NCBI GenBank assembly: GCA_021822985.1
Contig: JAKAPZ010000005.1
Location: 1 to 48,020, forward strand
Reading direction: 5' to 3'
DNA from: Thermoplasmata archaeon
GTDB taxonomy: Archaea > Thermoplasmatota > Thermoplasmata > Thermoplasmatales > Thermoplasmataceae
DNA length: 48,020 nt
How positions within the stretch are numbered: the stretch's first letter is position 1; every line of letters begins with the position of its first letter. The notes below the pieces were generated by a model. The model ran no database searches. It was not told the DNA's origin and worked only from the letters and a program-made list of their open reading frames with translations. Positions 32,107 through 40,954 of this stretch are shown here, piece after piece. The position numbers and the translations under genes were made by a program.

Positions 32107-32526
32107 ATGGAAAAAATCACGGAAGGAAGAACAATCACTGAAACTGATATAGTGATGTTTTCCTATTTTACCGGTGACTGGACTTTTCTTCATACGGACA
32201 AAGAAGCATCCGCTAAGAGCATGTTCGGTGAAAGAATTGCCCATGGCTATCTTACCCTGTCAGTGTCACTTGGACTTATGGTAAGATCAGCAGCAATTGA
32301 TACTGAGAAATTCATCGCACTGAGATCCATAGAGAATGTGAGATTCCATAAACCTGTGAAAATAGGGGATACCATAAAAGTGAACTATGCGGTCGGAAGG
32401 AAAGAGGAAAGGCCCGGAACAGAAAATGTTTTTATCTCAGCAAAGACATTCAATCAGCAGAATGAGTGTGTCATGGAATTCCAGACCATACATCTGGAAA
32501 GAAAGAGTGGGGAGGAGAATAAATAA
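32107..32526 (+). CDS. MaoC-like hot-dog dehydratase / enoyl-CoA hydratase
   Basis: This 139-residue single hot-dog domain protein is expected to hydrate 2-enoyl-CoA to 3-hydroxyacyl-CoA (R-specific family). FTGDWTFLHTDKEAS holds the catalytic Asp and the following His, and GERIAHGYLTLSVSLGL is the hydratase 2 motif. The remainder (VRFHKPVKIGDTIKVNY) is the typical C-terminal beta sheet. The frame opens at 32098 with an ATGA overlap on the ligase. I prefer the ATG at 32107, which has an AGGA motif about 10 bases before it, but either start keeps the domain. Its stop shares one base with the thiolase-like ATG. Confidence 0.88.
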   Translation: MEKITEGRTITETDIVMFSYFTGDWTFLHTDKEASAKSMFGERIAHGYLTLSVSLGLMVRSAAIDTEKFIALRSIENVRFHKPVKIGDTIKVNYAVGRKEERPGTENVFISAKTFNQQNECVMEFQTIHLERKSGEENK

Positions 32527-33779
32527 TGAAATCATACAAACAGATGAAAATTGATAAGAGAAGAGTGGCAGTTGTTGGAACGGGACAGACCAAATTTGAA
32601 GCACGTACGCCCAATAAGTCGTATTTTGAACTTGCCTATGATGCTGCAATGCCCGCAATAAAGGAATCCGGAATATCACCGGAGAGCATTGACTCGGTCG
32701 TTTATGGAATTTACAACGATCTTTTTGAAAGGCAGATAATGCCCGACACATACGTGCATGATTATCTCGGTATGTACGGAAAACCCGGAATAAGAGTCAC
32801 AACGGGAGGTGCCACAGGCGGGTATGCATTCAGGGCAGGATATACGGAGGTCGCTTCAGGGCTTTCCGATATTACGATGGTCATTGGAGTGGAGAAGGCA
32901 CAGGACTGTTATGACTGGGCCCAGGGGAAGGCCACACCAGAAGTGATAAAATCCATAGCATACAGTGCTGACATGACATGGGAATTCCCACTGGGGACTT
33001 CCGCTGCCTCATCCTATGCAATACTAGCTTCCGCACATATGAAAAAATACGGTACCACAGAGGAACAGGCTGCCCTTGTGAGCATAAAGAATCATGGCAA
33101 TGCAATGTTCAATCCCTATGCCCAGAGTCCCATGAAGATCACAGTGGATGATGTGCTTCAATCCAGGATGATCTCGTACCCGTTCAAGATGCTTGACTGT
33201 TCCCTTTACACTGAAGGCGCTTATGCCCTGATCCTTATGAGCGAGGAAAAAACAAGGGAACTGGGCATTGTGGATCCTGTCTGGGTAATGGGTATAGGAA
33301 GTTCAAATGACAAATCATTCACAGGAGCAAGATCTGTGAAGGACCGGATGGGCAAATATGGTGACATAGCAGACCTTAGAAACCATTATGAGGCTGCCAA
33401 TCAGGCATACCTCATGGCAGACATTGAAAACCCAATGAAAAGTCTGGATGTGGCAGAGCTGCATGATGCATTCACCTTCACTGAAATACAGGGGTATGAG
33501 GCGATGGGATTGTGCGGGAAGGGAAAAGGCGGAAAATTCATTGAAGATGGGATTCCACTGATAAATGGAGATCTTCCGGTTTCACCGTCAGGTGGCCTTC
33601 TTGGTGCGGGCCATGCTGTGGGGGCCACGGGAGTCATGCAGATAGGTGAAGTGGTGAATCAGCTCAGGCACATGTCCGGAAAAAGGCAGGTACAGATAAA
33701 TCATGGTATGGGGCTGGCCCATTCCATTGGGGGCCCCGGTTCTTCCTACTGTTCTGTTTCCGTCATGGGGGTTGACTGA
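32526..33779 (+). CDS. Thiolase-like (SCP2-type) protein lacking the nucleophilic Cys
   Basis: This 417-residue thiolase-fold protein is of the SCP2/archaeal type that partners with DUF35 proteins. The usual nucleophile motif 'CASGG' is replaced: RVTTGGATGGYAF (residues 90-102) puts Gly95 where Cys should be. Other family features are kept: HDAFTFTEIQGYEAMGL, and GAGHAVGATG with the conserved His. Without the Cys, acyl-enzyme chemistry is unlikely. A retro-aldol C-C lyase such as actinobacterial Ltp2, also a Cys-independent thiolase-fold enzyme needing a DUF35 partner, is a plausible model. The start at 32526 is supported by a strong SD (GGGAGGAG, 32513-32520). It lies between MaoC and DUF35 genes. 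Confidence 0.85.
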   Translation: MKSYKQMKIDKRRVAVVGTGQTKFEARTPNKSYFELAYDAAMPAIKESGISPESIDSVVYGIYNDLFERQIMPDTYVHDYLGMYGKPGIRVTTGGATGGYAFRAGYTEVASGLSDITMVIGVEKAQDCYDWAQGKATPEVIKSIAYSADMTWEFPLGTSAASSYAILASAHMKKYGTTEEQAALVSIKNHGNAMFNPYAQSPMKITVDDVLQSRMISYPFKMLDCSLYTEGAYALILMSEEKTRELGIVDPVWVMGIGSSNDKSFTGARSVKDRMGKYGDIADLRNHYEAANQAYLMADIENPMKSLDVAELHDAFTFTEIQGYEAMGLCGKGKGGKFIEDGIPLINGDLPVSPSGGLLGAGHAVGATGVMQIGEVVNQLRHMSGKRQVQINHGMGLAHSIGGPGSSYCSVSVMGVD

Positions 33780-33780
33780 A

Positions 33781-34344
33781 TTGAAGAACTCAACAGAAAA
33801 GGCAAAGGAAACCATAAAGAAGGAACTGAAATCAAGGCCTCTTGAAAGCATGATAGATGAGATCATTGCAGAAAGGCTGAAACCTGAACCATCTGTTCTT
33901 GGCAGGGGAGACTACTTTGAGATTCCTGATAAAATGGTGATGTTCTACAAATACAGCTATGGGGGCCAGTCGAAATTCTTCCATGAACTGAAAGAGAATG
34001 CAGTATTGTATGGTGCAAAGTGCAAGAGTTGCGGAATGGTCTATTTCCCTCCAAGAACCCACTGTTCAGAATGCTACTCGGAAACATCATGGCAGAGGGT
34101 CAGCAACGAAGGAATTGTGCTGTCATCAACAACTTCATGGTATGCAACTTCTGATTTCTTTGATGTTGTTCCGTATGCAGTCGGTTATGTGAAACCGCTT
34201 GATGCCGATACCGGAATTCTTCAGAGAATAGATCTCAGGGGAAAGGAAGTGATCGAACCTGGAACAAAAGTTACAGCCAGATTCAGGGAGAAGAGGATCG
34301 GAGTTGTTTCAGATTTCTGGTATGAGATGATGGAGCAGGATTGA
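33781..34344 (+). CDS. DUF35 zinc-ribbon/OB-fold protein
   Basis: This protein of about 187 residues has an N-terminal helical stretch (TEKAKETIKKELK), a rubredoxin-like zinc ribbon with CKSC and CSEC pairs (AKCKSCGMVYFPPR, HCSECYSETSW), and a C-terminal OB-fold (IVLSSTTSW onward). DUF35 proteins bind acyl-CoA and form complexes with thiolase-fold partners. The longest frame begins at 33703 but overlaps the thiolase-like gene by 77 bases with out-of-family residues. I place the start at TTG 33781, one base after the thiolase stop; an ATG at 33850 is the alternative, though it cuts into the N-terminal helix. Pairing with the upstream Cys-less thiolase is the expected functional unit. Confidence 0.85.
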   Translation: MKNSTEKAKETIKKELKSRPLESMIDEIIAERLKPEPSVLGRGDYFEIPDKMVMFYKYSYGGQSKFFHELKENAVLYGAKCKSCGMVYFPPRTHCSECYSETSWQRVSNEGIVLSSTTSWYATSDFFDVVPYAVGYVKPLDADTGILQRIDLRGKEVIEPGTKVTARFREKRIGVVSDFWYEMMEQD

Positions 34345-35882
34345 TGGTTCATTACCCTCTGCTTCAACAGATGGAGATAAACCTTCTTCATGAAGATCAT
34401 GAAATGATCTTCTTCTATGACAGAAAATACAGAACATCCGAAATAGTGGAGATGTACAGATCCGTGGCCCGGTACCTGCTGGATCATGAAATTTCCAGAG
34501 GAGATGTTGTCGCAGTGGATCTTCTGAACAGGCCTGAACTTCTCATCATTATAATGGGATCATGGCTTGCCGGAGCAACTGTAACACCGATCAATGTTCA
34601 CCTGAAGGATGAGGAAATCTCATATCAGCTATCTGATTCAAATGCAAAACTTGTTTTTGCGGAAATGCAGTTCAGGGACAGAATTGAGAATGCTGTCGGG
34701 AAAACAGGAAAGAATGTGCATATAGCTGCAATGGATTTTGACAGCACGGAATTATCCGGCACTCTTTACAGCGATGTTTTTCTGGGAAAACCCCCCGATA
34801 AAACAACCATTACGGACAATCCGGAAGATCTCTTCATCATATACACATCAGGAACAACAGGCAGGCCCAAAGGTGCAATACTCACATCACAGAATATTTT
34901 CAGCGAGGCACTTCAATTGCAGCATGCCATAAACCTTCAGAAAACAGACAGGATAATCATCATCCTTCCCCTATTCCACGTGAATAACCTGATGTTCAGC
35001 ATTGCTACAATCCTGAAGGGTGGTTCAATGGTCATACTGAGGAAATTTGATCATGATGAATTTTTTGAATCTGTGAAAAAACATAAACCGTCCCTGTTCT
35101 CTGGCGTCCCTACAATATACAGAATTCTCTCCGATTCGGCAACAGAAGAAAACAGGAAATCGCTTTCATCATTGCAGATCGGGATCTGTGGAGCTGCACC
35201 AATGCCGGTGAAATGGTTTGATGATTTTGAATCGCAGTATGGCATCAGGATAATTGAAGGGTACGGAATGACGGAGGGTACAGTTGCATCCACCATAAAT
35301 CCACGGTATGGAATGAGAAAAATCGGTTCCATCGGATTGCCTCTGCAGGGGCAGGATGTGAGAATTTTTTCAGATAATGATGAGGAACTGCCGCCCGGAA
35401 ACGTGGGCGAAATCGTGATCAGGGGGCCAAATTTGATGAAGGGTTACCTGAACAGGAAGGAAGAGACAGGTGAAACGCTTAAAAACGGGTGGCTCCACAG
35501 TGGTGATCTTGGATATATGGACATCGAGGGATACTTCTATCTTGTGGACAGAAAAAAGGATATGATCATACGGGGAGGAGAAAATGTGTATCCAAAGGAG
35601 ATAGAGAATATAATAAGCAGGATGGAGGAAGTTTCTGAAGTTGCTGTTGTCGGTAAACCTGACAGAATATACGGAGAAGAGGTTGTTGCATTCATTGTGA
35701 AAAAAGAATCTGGTTTGAGTGAAATCAGGATCATGGAATTCTGCAGGGAGAATATGGCTTTTTTTAAATCTCCAAAATCTGTTTTCTTTGTGGATTCTTT
35801 ACCCAAAAATTCCATAGGAAAAATACAGAAGACTGAACTGAGGAAAATGCTGATACAACGAAACCACGAAAATGTGTCTTGA
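34344..35882 (+). CDS. Acyl-CoA synthetase (AMP-forming) 2
   Basis: This 512-residue adenylate-forming acyl-CoA ligase has the classical P-loop YTSGTTGRPKG (167-177), A5 GYGMTEGTV, A8 GWLHSGDLGYMDIEGYFYLVD then RKKDMIIRGGENVYP, and the A10 lysine in NSIGKIQKTELRK. It is closer to the canonical family than the first ligase of the operon. The start is the ATG at 34344, which shares one base with the DUF35 stop and has a GGAGCAGGA SD just upstream; a TTG at 34341 is not needed. Two ligases in one operon suggest two acids are activated, perhaps the substrate and a cleavage product. Confidence 0.93.
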   Translation: MVHYPLLQQMEINLLHEDHEMIFFYDRKYRTSEIVEMYRSVARYLLDHEISRGDVVAVDLLNRPELLIIIMGSWLAGATVTPINVHLKDEEISYQLSDSNAKLVFAEMQFRDRIENAVGKTGKNVHIAAMDFDSTELSGTLYSDVFLGKPPDKTTITDNPEDLFIIYTSGTTGRPKGAILTSQNIFSEALQLQHAINLQKTDRIIIILPLFHVNNLMFSIATILKGGSMVILRKFDHDEFFESVKKHKPSLFSGVPTIYRILSDSATEENRKSLSSLQIGICGAAPMPVKWFDDFESQYGIRIIEGYGMTEGTVASTINPRYGMRKIGSIGLPLQGQDVRIFSDNDEELPPGNVGEIVIRGPNLMKGYLNRKEETGETLKNGWLHSGDLGYMDIEGYFYLVDRKKDMIIRGGENVYPKEIENIISRMEEVSEVAVVGKPDRIYGEEVVAFIVKKESGLSEIRIMEFCRENMAFFKSPKSVFFVDSLPKNSIGKIQKTELRKMLIQRNHENVS

Positions 35883-35890
35883 ATAATCAC

Positions 35891-36399
35891 CTAATCACAG
35901 TTGGTGGAGTCTGGTTGTGTCTTTTCCTCTTGGTCACTATTAATTGATCCAATCACTGAAACAGCGATTATCACCCCCAATATTCCATATATTTCCACGT
36001 AAGTTATTCCGAATGGCAATAATGGTTTGCTCATTAAACCCATAATTGATATAATGCTGAGACTTCCGGAATTATAATTTGCGACTTACAGATACCCGTT
36101 TGCAGGATCAAATACAGAATCCGAAGGGTCAAATTCATTGCCTTTGTTTAAAATATTTCCGTTCATAAGAGTGTTGTTTCCAAGAACAAGTGTACTTTTT
36201 ACATATCCCGATTTTCCTGATTCTGATTAAACTGAGAAATGTCTACTCTGGGAAGAATATAAGGGTTAGTAAATCCGATTGAGCGTTCTCCTGGCACTGC
36301 TTGCAGGTGATGTGAATTATGATTCGCTGATGAAATATTTAAAAATGTGCTGTTTACCAATAAAATTGAACTCCAGAAAAATAAAAAGACAATCATCAT
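35891..36399 (-). pseudogene. Degraded YVTN-type beta-propeller surface protein
   Basis: Reading the minus strand from ATG 36397-36399 gives a signal-like N-terminus (MMIVFLFFWSSILLVNSTFL), then a mature start ending in NQNQENRDM and a stop. Shifting frame just before that stop continues as KSGYVKSTLVLGNNT and FDPSDSVFDPANGYL, a typical YVTN propeller repeat. A TAA interrupts, after which VANYNSGSLSIISI completes the repeat. The frame then runs directly into a C-terminal membrane helix (YGILGVIIAVSVIGSI) and a polar tail ending at 35891. So one frameshift, one nonsense codon and a large loss of the propeller core can be read. The intact ancestor would have been a secreted, C-terminally anchored propeller protein. 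Confidence 0.7.
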
Positions 36400-36618
36400 A
36401 GTGCATATTTTTCATATTATTTTCTAAATATACTAATGTTTAAATAATTACCATTTCAAAAGTGATTTGCCTGATTATCGGTTTTAATATGGCAATTATC
36501 ATCAAATGGTGAGTGTGTTATTTATGATTTTCTCCAAATATGAAAATCTTCAATGTACTCCAATGATCAATTATTTAATCACTAATATACGAGGTGTTCT
36601 TATTTTTTCAATGAAAAT
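36400..36618. other. Spacer without recognised gene
   Basis: This AT-rich stretch contains the presumed former promoter of the propeller relic (tttctaaatatactaatgtttaaat, about 36420-36446) and otherwise only short frames. No RNA gene or repeat was recognised. Confidence 0.4.
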
Positions 36619-36849
36619 TTACCATTCAATAGTTAGTTTGAAATTGTCAGGCAAATTAAGCTCGTCGATCAATTTATATCTTATATTCAGCTGAATTGGC
36701 TGAATGAATTTACCCTTAATCTCAATAGGTTTACCTTCCAAACTGGCATTTCCCTCCCCAATAAATCCAAGGTACATTGGGTTCCCACTCCCACCTGCCC
36801 AGGTTCTCATATCCAACACTAATTTCGGCATATTAATCATACGGTTCAT
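36619..36849 (-). CDS. Small hypothetical protein, possibly leaderless
   Basis: This 76-residue frame has a normal protein composition (LVLDMRTWAGGSGNP, ASLEGKPIEIKGKF, LIDELNLPDNF) and no membrane helix. A TATA-like ataatatattt lies about 22-26 bases before the ATG at 36849, the spacing of other leaderless genes here. Internal Met codons 4 and 7 are alternative starts. No family is recognised. An overlapping plus-strand frame at 36506-36694 looks less protein-like. It lies isolated between the propeller relic and the RNase Z gene. Confidence 0.45.
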   Translation of the reverse strand: MNRMINMPKLVLDMRTWAGGSGNPMYLGFIGEGNASLEGKPIEIKGKFIQPIQLNIRYKLIDELNLPDNFKLTIEW

Positions 36850-37060
36850 CTAAACCAAATATATTATACTGTTTCAAAAAAATAATTTATCTCGATGTTT
36901 AAAATTCATTTCTTCATCTATTTTTGTCCGTTCAACTATAATGTCACCAAATAGCTATTCGAATGATGACTGAAACATTTCAACTGCAGTATTTATGACA
37001 GTTGAGTGCTTTCTTACCGTCGGTTCGTATAATTTATAGAATATGGTATGATATTGGTGT

Positions 37061-37996
37061 ATGGCCTCCCTTTTCAGGATAACCTTTCTGGGCACAGGTG
37101 GATCATGGCCCACGCCGGGAAGATCCATGCCTTCTGTTCTTCTCCAGGTAGATGATATCATAAGCCTTTTGGACTGCGGAGAGGGAACGCAGAAACAGAT
37201 CATGAAAAGCGGGGTTTCATTCATGAAGATCAAACATGTGTTTCTTTCCCACCTTCATGGTGATCATTTCCTTGGACTCATCGGGCTGGTTCAGAGCATG
37301 TCCTTCAATGGAAGAACCGACGAACTCAACATATACGGGCCCCCCGGTTGCATATCCATTCTTTCAAGAGCCATAAATGTGGGATACTACACATTAAGAT
37401 TCCCAATCAGAGTTCATGAACTCTCTTTCGAATCCAGTATGGAGATTGACGGTTTCATGATTCATGCCATGAGGGCAGATCATCCTGTACCTGCTGTTTC
37501 TTACAGAATAATGGAAAAGGATCTGGTCAAGATTGATCCTGAAAAGGCAAAAAAACTTGGTATATCATCCAGAAGGCTGGAAGAACTCAGGAGGAAAGGA
37601 TCTATAGATCATGATGGTAAAATCATATCCCTTCCTGATGTTTACGGCGGTACAAGAAAAGGCAGGACTCTCATATATTCTGGTGATACCAGGCCTAATC
37701 CCAAAATGGTGGAATTTGCAAAGGATGCCGATGTGTTCATACATGAGACCTCTACATCTTCCGCACTTGAGCCAAAGGTGAATGAATTTGGCCACAGTTC
37801 CTCAAGGCAGGCAGCTGAGATTGCAAGAGATGCTAACGTGAAAAAATTCTACCTTTATCATTACAGTCCGAGAATTGAAAATACGCAGGAATTGCTCAGC
37901 GAGGCTAAGAATATATTTCAGGAATCGTGCCTAAGCATTGAAGGTCTTTCAGTTGAAGTTGAAAAAGGAAATATTGTTATTGAAAAAAATTTGTGA
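37061..37996 (+). CDS. rnz: Ribonuclease Z (tRNA 3'-end endonuclease)
   Basis: This zinc-dependent metallo-beta-lactamase-fold endonuclease removes the 3' trailer of tRNA precursors. FLGTGGSWPTPGR opens the fold. The metal motif SHLHGDH lies at 63-69, with further ligands expected in RADHP, SGDTRPN and the late HSSSRQAAEIA / LYHYSPR segments. A central flexible arm of the short RNase Z type is expected but its boundaries are not obvious by eye. The length of 311 residues matches the ELAC1/archaeal form. A TATA-like ataatttatagaat about 27 bases upstream indicates a leaderless transcript. It converges on the NCS1 permease gene with a 1-base gap. Confidence 0.95.
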   Translation: MASLFRITFLGTGGSWPTPGRSMPSVLLQVDDIISLLDCGEGTQKQIMKSGVSFMKIKHVFLSHLHGDHFLGLIGLVQSMSFNGRTDELNIYGPPGCISILSRAINVGYYTLRFPIRVHELSFESSMEIDGFMIHAMRADHPVPAVSYRIMEKDLVKIDPEKAKKLGISSRRLEELRRKGSIDHDGKIISLPDVYGGTRKGRTLIYSGDTRPNPKMVEFAKDADVFIHETSTSSALEPKVNEFGHSSSRQAAEIARDANVKKFYLYHYSPRIENTQELLSEAKNIFQESCLSIEGLSVEVEKGNIVIEKNL

Positions 37997-37997
37997 A

Positions 37998-39407
37998 TTA
38001 ATTCCCGGCAGCCATTGAGCTTGGGAGATTTCTTCCAAAAACGAATTTTTCAAAGACTACGGTGAGAATTAGAGAGAGCATGAAAGATACTGCATAACTG
38101 ATGTCTACACCGCCTGTCGCACTGTAAAATGGTACATTTGCTCCGAAATAACTGGTTATGGTGTCCATGAATGGGTAAGATGCTGCTATTCCGATAATAT
38201 ATGAGAGAATTGGACTCCAGTTTATTTTTGAAAAGCTTGCCTTTTTCTTCACTATGAAAAATTCCGCTATCATAACACCAAGCCATGGAGTAATCCAGTA
38301 ATCCAGAACAAGAAGGAATCCTTCAAAGTAGGATGAGAATGTGTTGAAAAATATGATTGAAAGAATTATTGCAATAATGGAAATGGCTGCGATTATGAAA
38401 TTCTTTCCAAATGCAATCCCAATGGCTCTTGCAGACATGAGGTTTGAGTAAAGGTTGAGTGAATTTGCAGCAAGTCCACCGAGGAAAAATGTCATGGCAC
38501 CTATAACCCAGAAGTATCCGAACATTTCAAGGTATAATCCGCTTGTAACGGAACCGTTGAGGTTCAGATAGGCTGCAGCCATGTATGAAAGAAGTTCCAC
38601 TAAAAATGACGCAATTGCCGAACCCAATAGAGTGAAAATTGCGGAGTATATCCTGTTGTTGCCTGAGTTCTTTATGTATCTTGAATAATCTGAAGCATAG
38701 GGGCCCCATGACATTATGTATGAGAATGAGAGCATGAATACGGCTCCAAAATGAATTATGCTCCATGTTGTATTGGCTGTGAACACTGCATGTATTCCGG
38801 ATGTGAAAATTCTTATGGCCATGTAAATAAAGAGAAATCCGAGGAAAATTGACATGATCCATTCAAATCTCCTGATGGATTTGTGCCCAAATCTGATTGT
38901 AAGATAGATGCACCCGAATGTTATGAATATTGCAACTAAATATATGACATTGTACCCGAATATGCTGAACCCGAAACTGTCCTGCCCTGAAAGAATGTAA
39001 CCAAGTGCTCCAGCAGATATTATCAGGTTTACGGTAAGCCATCCAATTGTGTTTACGAATTGGAGGAGCGAAAATGCTTTTCCGCCGGAATTTCCAAAGA
39101 AATCCTTTGAAACTTCCATCTGTCCCTTGCCCGATACGGGGCCGATATAAGACATTACACCCACAAGTATTCCTCCTGCAATATTAGCAAAAAGGAGTGT
39201 CAAAATCATATCTATGAATGGAAGGGCATAATCTTGCTGGATAAAGACACCAAGGAAAAAATCCCCGACTGAAAGGTTCGATGCAAACCACAGGAAAAAG
39301 AGAAAAGATGGTTTGCTCGATCTTTTCTCATCCGTAGTGACGATGTCCAGAGTTTCGTCTGTTGTACTCAATTTACCTGAATCTAACATAATTTTCTGAT
39401 GCCCCAT
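37998..39407 (-). CDS. NCS1-family permease (purine/cytosine/allantoin type)
   Basis: This is a 469-residue, about 12-helix membrane transporter of the nucleobase:cation symporter-1 family. The N-terminal cytosolic tail is followed by LWFASNLSVGDFFLGV on helix 1 and GPVSGKGQMEVSKDFFGN after helix 2, then helix 3 (LLQFVNTIGWLTVNLIISAG), all typical of the COG1457 branch. WGPYASDYSRYIK between helices 6 and 7 is a further family signature. The cargo is likely a purine, pyrimidine, hydantoin or a related compound such as thiamine, but cannot be fixed by sequence. A TATA-like tatttaaaaag lies upstream of the ATG. It is divergent from the CARF-PIN-like gene with 119 bases between. Confidence 0.88.
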   Translation of the reverse strand: MGHQKIMLDSGKLSTTDETLDIVTTDEKRSSKPSFLFFLWFASNLSVGDFFLGVFIQQDYALPFIDMILTLLFANIAGGILVGVMSYIGPVSGKGQMEVSKDFFGNSGGKAFSLLQFVNTIGWLTVNLIISAGALGYILSGQDSFGFSIFGYNVIYLVAIFITFGCIYLTIRFGHKSIRRFEWIMSIFLGFLFIYMAIRIFTSGIHAVFTANTTWSIIHFGAVFMLSFSYIMSWGPYASDYSRYIKNSGNNRIYSAIFTLLGSAIASFLVELLSYMAAAYLNLNGSVTSGLYLEMFGYFWVIGAMTFFLGGLAANSLNLYSNLMSARAIGIAFGKNFIIAAISIIAIILSIIFFNTFSSYFEGFLLVLDYWITPWLGVMIAEFFIVKKKASFSKINWSPILSYIIGIAASYPFMDTITSYFGANVPFYSATGGVDISYAVSFMLSLILTVVFEKFVFGRNLPSSMAAGN

Positions 39408-39526
39408 TGTAACTTGGCATATAATTCATATTCTTTTTAAATAGTATTTATATAGGCATTCACAGCCATGGCACACGTACAGATGAAAAACTGTCAGTAT
39501 TTTATATTTTGACATGATAACAATTC

Positions 39527-40906
39527 ATGGCAAGCAAAGCTGTTTTTCTTATTGGAGCTTCAAGTGATATATTTGAATCCAGCGTATCATCCATCCTGAG
39601 AACTGTAGAAACTTTTGATATCGATCGAATTACAATTTTTTACTCAACTTTTGCTGGCAGATATATTTCTCCCATCAGGAATTTTTGCAGGGAGAACTCT
39701 GTCATTCAGAATATCAGGTGGGAGGAAATAGAACTGAATGAAAACAAATATGAGGAACAACTGAAGAATTCCCTTGATCAGAATACCATATTCTGCCCTA
39801 CTGCAGGATCCAGATATTACACAATATCAGGCTCAGTTCTTGCACAATCCAAAGGTGCAACAATTGTCCATATAATGTTCCTGTATGGCCCCTGGCATGG
39901 AATGTATTATCCATTTGTCCCAAGATTCCTGCAGCAGCTTAAAATCATGAGCGGAAGTGTGCTGCCTTCCAAAAAAATAAAAAATGCCATATCAGAAGAA
40001 CAGGCAGCCAACCTAAAGAAATACTGGGAAGATTCTTTTCGTTCAAGAAGCATATCAAGGAGGGCAGGAAGGGAGGCCCTTTCAATGAATTTGAATGATG
40101 CAAGAAATTACCTTACTAACGATGATATTGTGAACCTCCCTATTCTGATGAGCGAAGATGGAAATATCACAATAGGAAAGACTCAGGATGAAAAAACAAG
40201 CCTGAGGCTGAAGATATCGGACGATCCCCAGAAGTGCCATGTGGAATATGAAAATAATGGAAATTTCACAGGCGTATCCGGAAATGATAAAATGAACGAT
40301 GAATTTATTGAATCCTTCATAAGGCGTGCCCTCTTTGGCACTGACAGTTCAAAATACCCTAAAAAAGAAAAGATATCCTGCGAAACGCTATACAGCATTC
40401 TCGGATTCAAATCTTTAAAAGCCATCAGCTTAGACCACAAAAAATTCAGCCTTGAAGAAATTTCTGCAGGCTCAAGGGGGATTATTGTGGACACGAACCT
40501 GGTATACAGCGGAATTCTTCTGGACAAGGACGTTAAAAAAATGATTCCATATTGCACATATGTCGAGATAGCAAACAGAAGAACAGATCTCCTCAAATCC
40601 AAGCCTGATACGCTGGATAAATTCTATGCTGATCTTCTGTGGGAATCTCTGACTGAACTGATGGAAACCAGTACAATTATACCTACTGAGACATTTTTCT
40701 GCGACGGGGTAATCCCCATGATCGACCCTCTTTTGATAAAAAATTGCGTTCTGCTCACACATGACAGTGGCGCCTATCACCACTGGCTCGAAATTTTCTC
40801 AGACAACACGAAGGTGTACAGGGCTTCATCGGCTAATGGCGATAACGTCGTAAGGCTCACTTTTGGGTTTCTTCTCCTTGCGTCACTGATTCGCAGGTCA
40901 TCATAG
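39527..40906 (+). CDS. Putative CARF-like sensor fused to a PIN nuclease domain
   Basis: This 459-residue protein appears to have two domains. Residues 1-140 look like a Rossmann-type CARF fold: strand VFLIGASSDIFESSV with helix, DIDRITIFYST, then NTIFCPTAGSRYYTISGSVL and GATIVHIMF, matching the position where CARF proteins have their 'TgGtK'-like ligand loop. Residues 318-430 read as a PIN domain with the acidic set Asp322 (IIVDTNLVYSG), Glu347 (YVEIANRR), Asp400 (MIDPLLIKN) and Asp413 (LLTHDSGAYHHW). The middle is helical and charged. It would be a cyclic-oligonucleotide-activated RNase by analogy. No CRISPR locus is in the window. A TATA-like gtattttatatttt lies about 25 bases before the ATG. 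The PIN call is firmer than the CARF call. Confidence 0.6.
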   Translation: MASKAVFLIGASSDIFESSVSSILRTVETFDIDRITIFYSTFAGRYISPIRNFCRENSVIQNIRWEEIELNENKYEEQLKNSLDQNTIFCPTAGSRYYTISGSVLAQSKGATIVHIMFLYGPWHGMYYPFVPRFLQQLKIMSGSVLPSKKIKNAISEEQAANLKKYWEDSFRSRSISRRAGREALSMNLNDARNYLTNDDIVNLPILMSEDGNITIGKTQDEKTSLRLKISDDPQKCHVEYENNGNFTGVSGNDKMNDEFIESFIRRALFGTDSSKYPKKEKISCETLYSILGFKSLKAISLDHKKFSLEEISAGSRGIIVDTNLVYSGILLDKDVKKMIPYCTYVEIANRRTDLLKSKPDTLDKFYADLLWESLTELMETSTIIPTETFFCDGVIPMIDPLLIKNCVLLTHDSGAYHHWLEIFSDNTKVYRASSANGDNVVRLTFGFLLLASLIRRSS

Positions 40907-40954
40907 GGCCCATGTTATTTTAACAGCCCTTCCAATGGAGAAAAAGATAATAAG

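Noticed and set aside
33703-33780. Upstream extension of the DUF35 gene into the thiolase-like gene
   Set aside because: The extra 26 residues are a frame shadow of the thiolase C-terminus and are not part of DUF35.
36506-36694. 62-codon plus-strand frame
   Set aside because: Overlaps a more protein-like minus-strand frame with a better-spaced TATA box.
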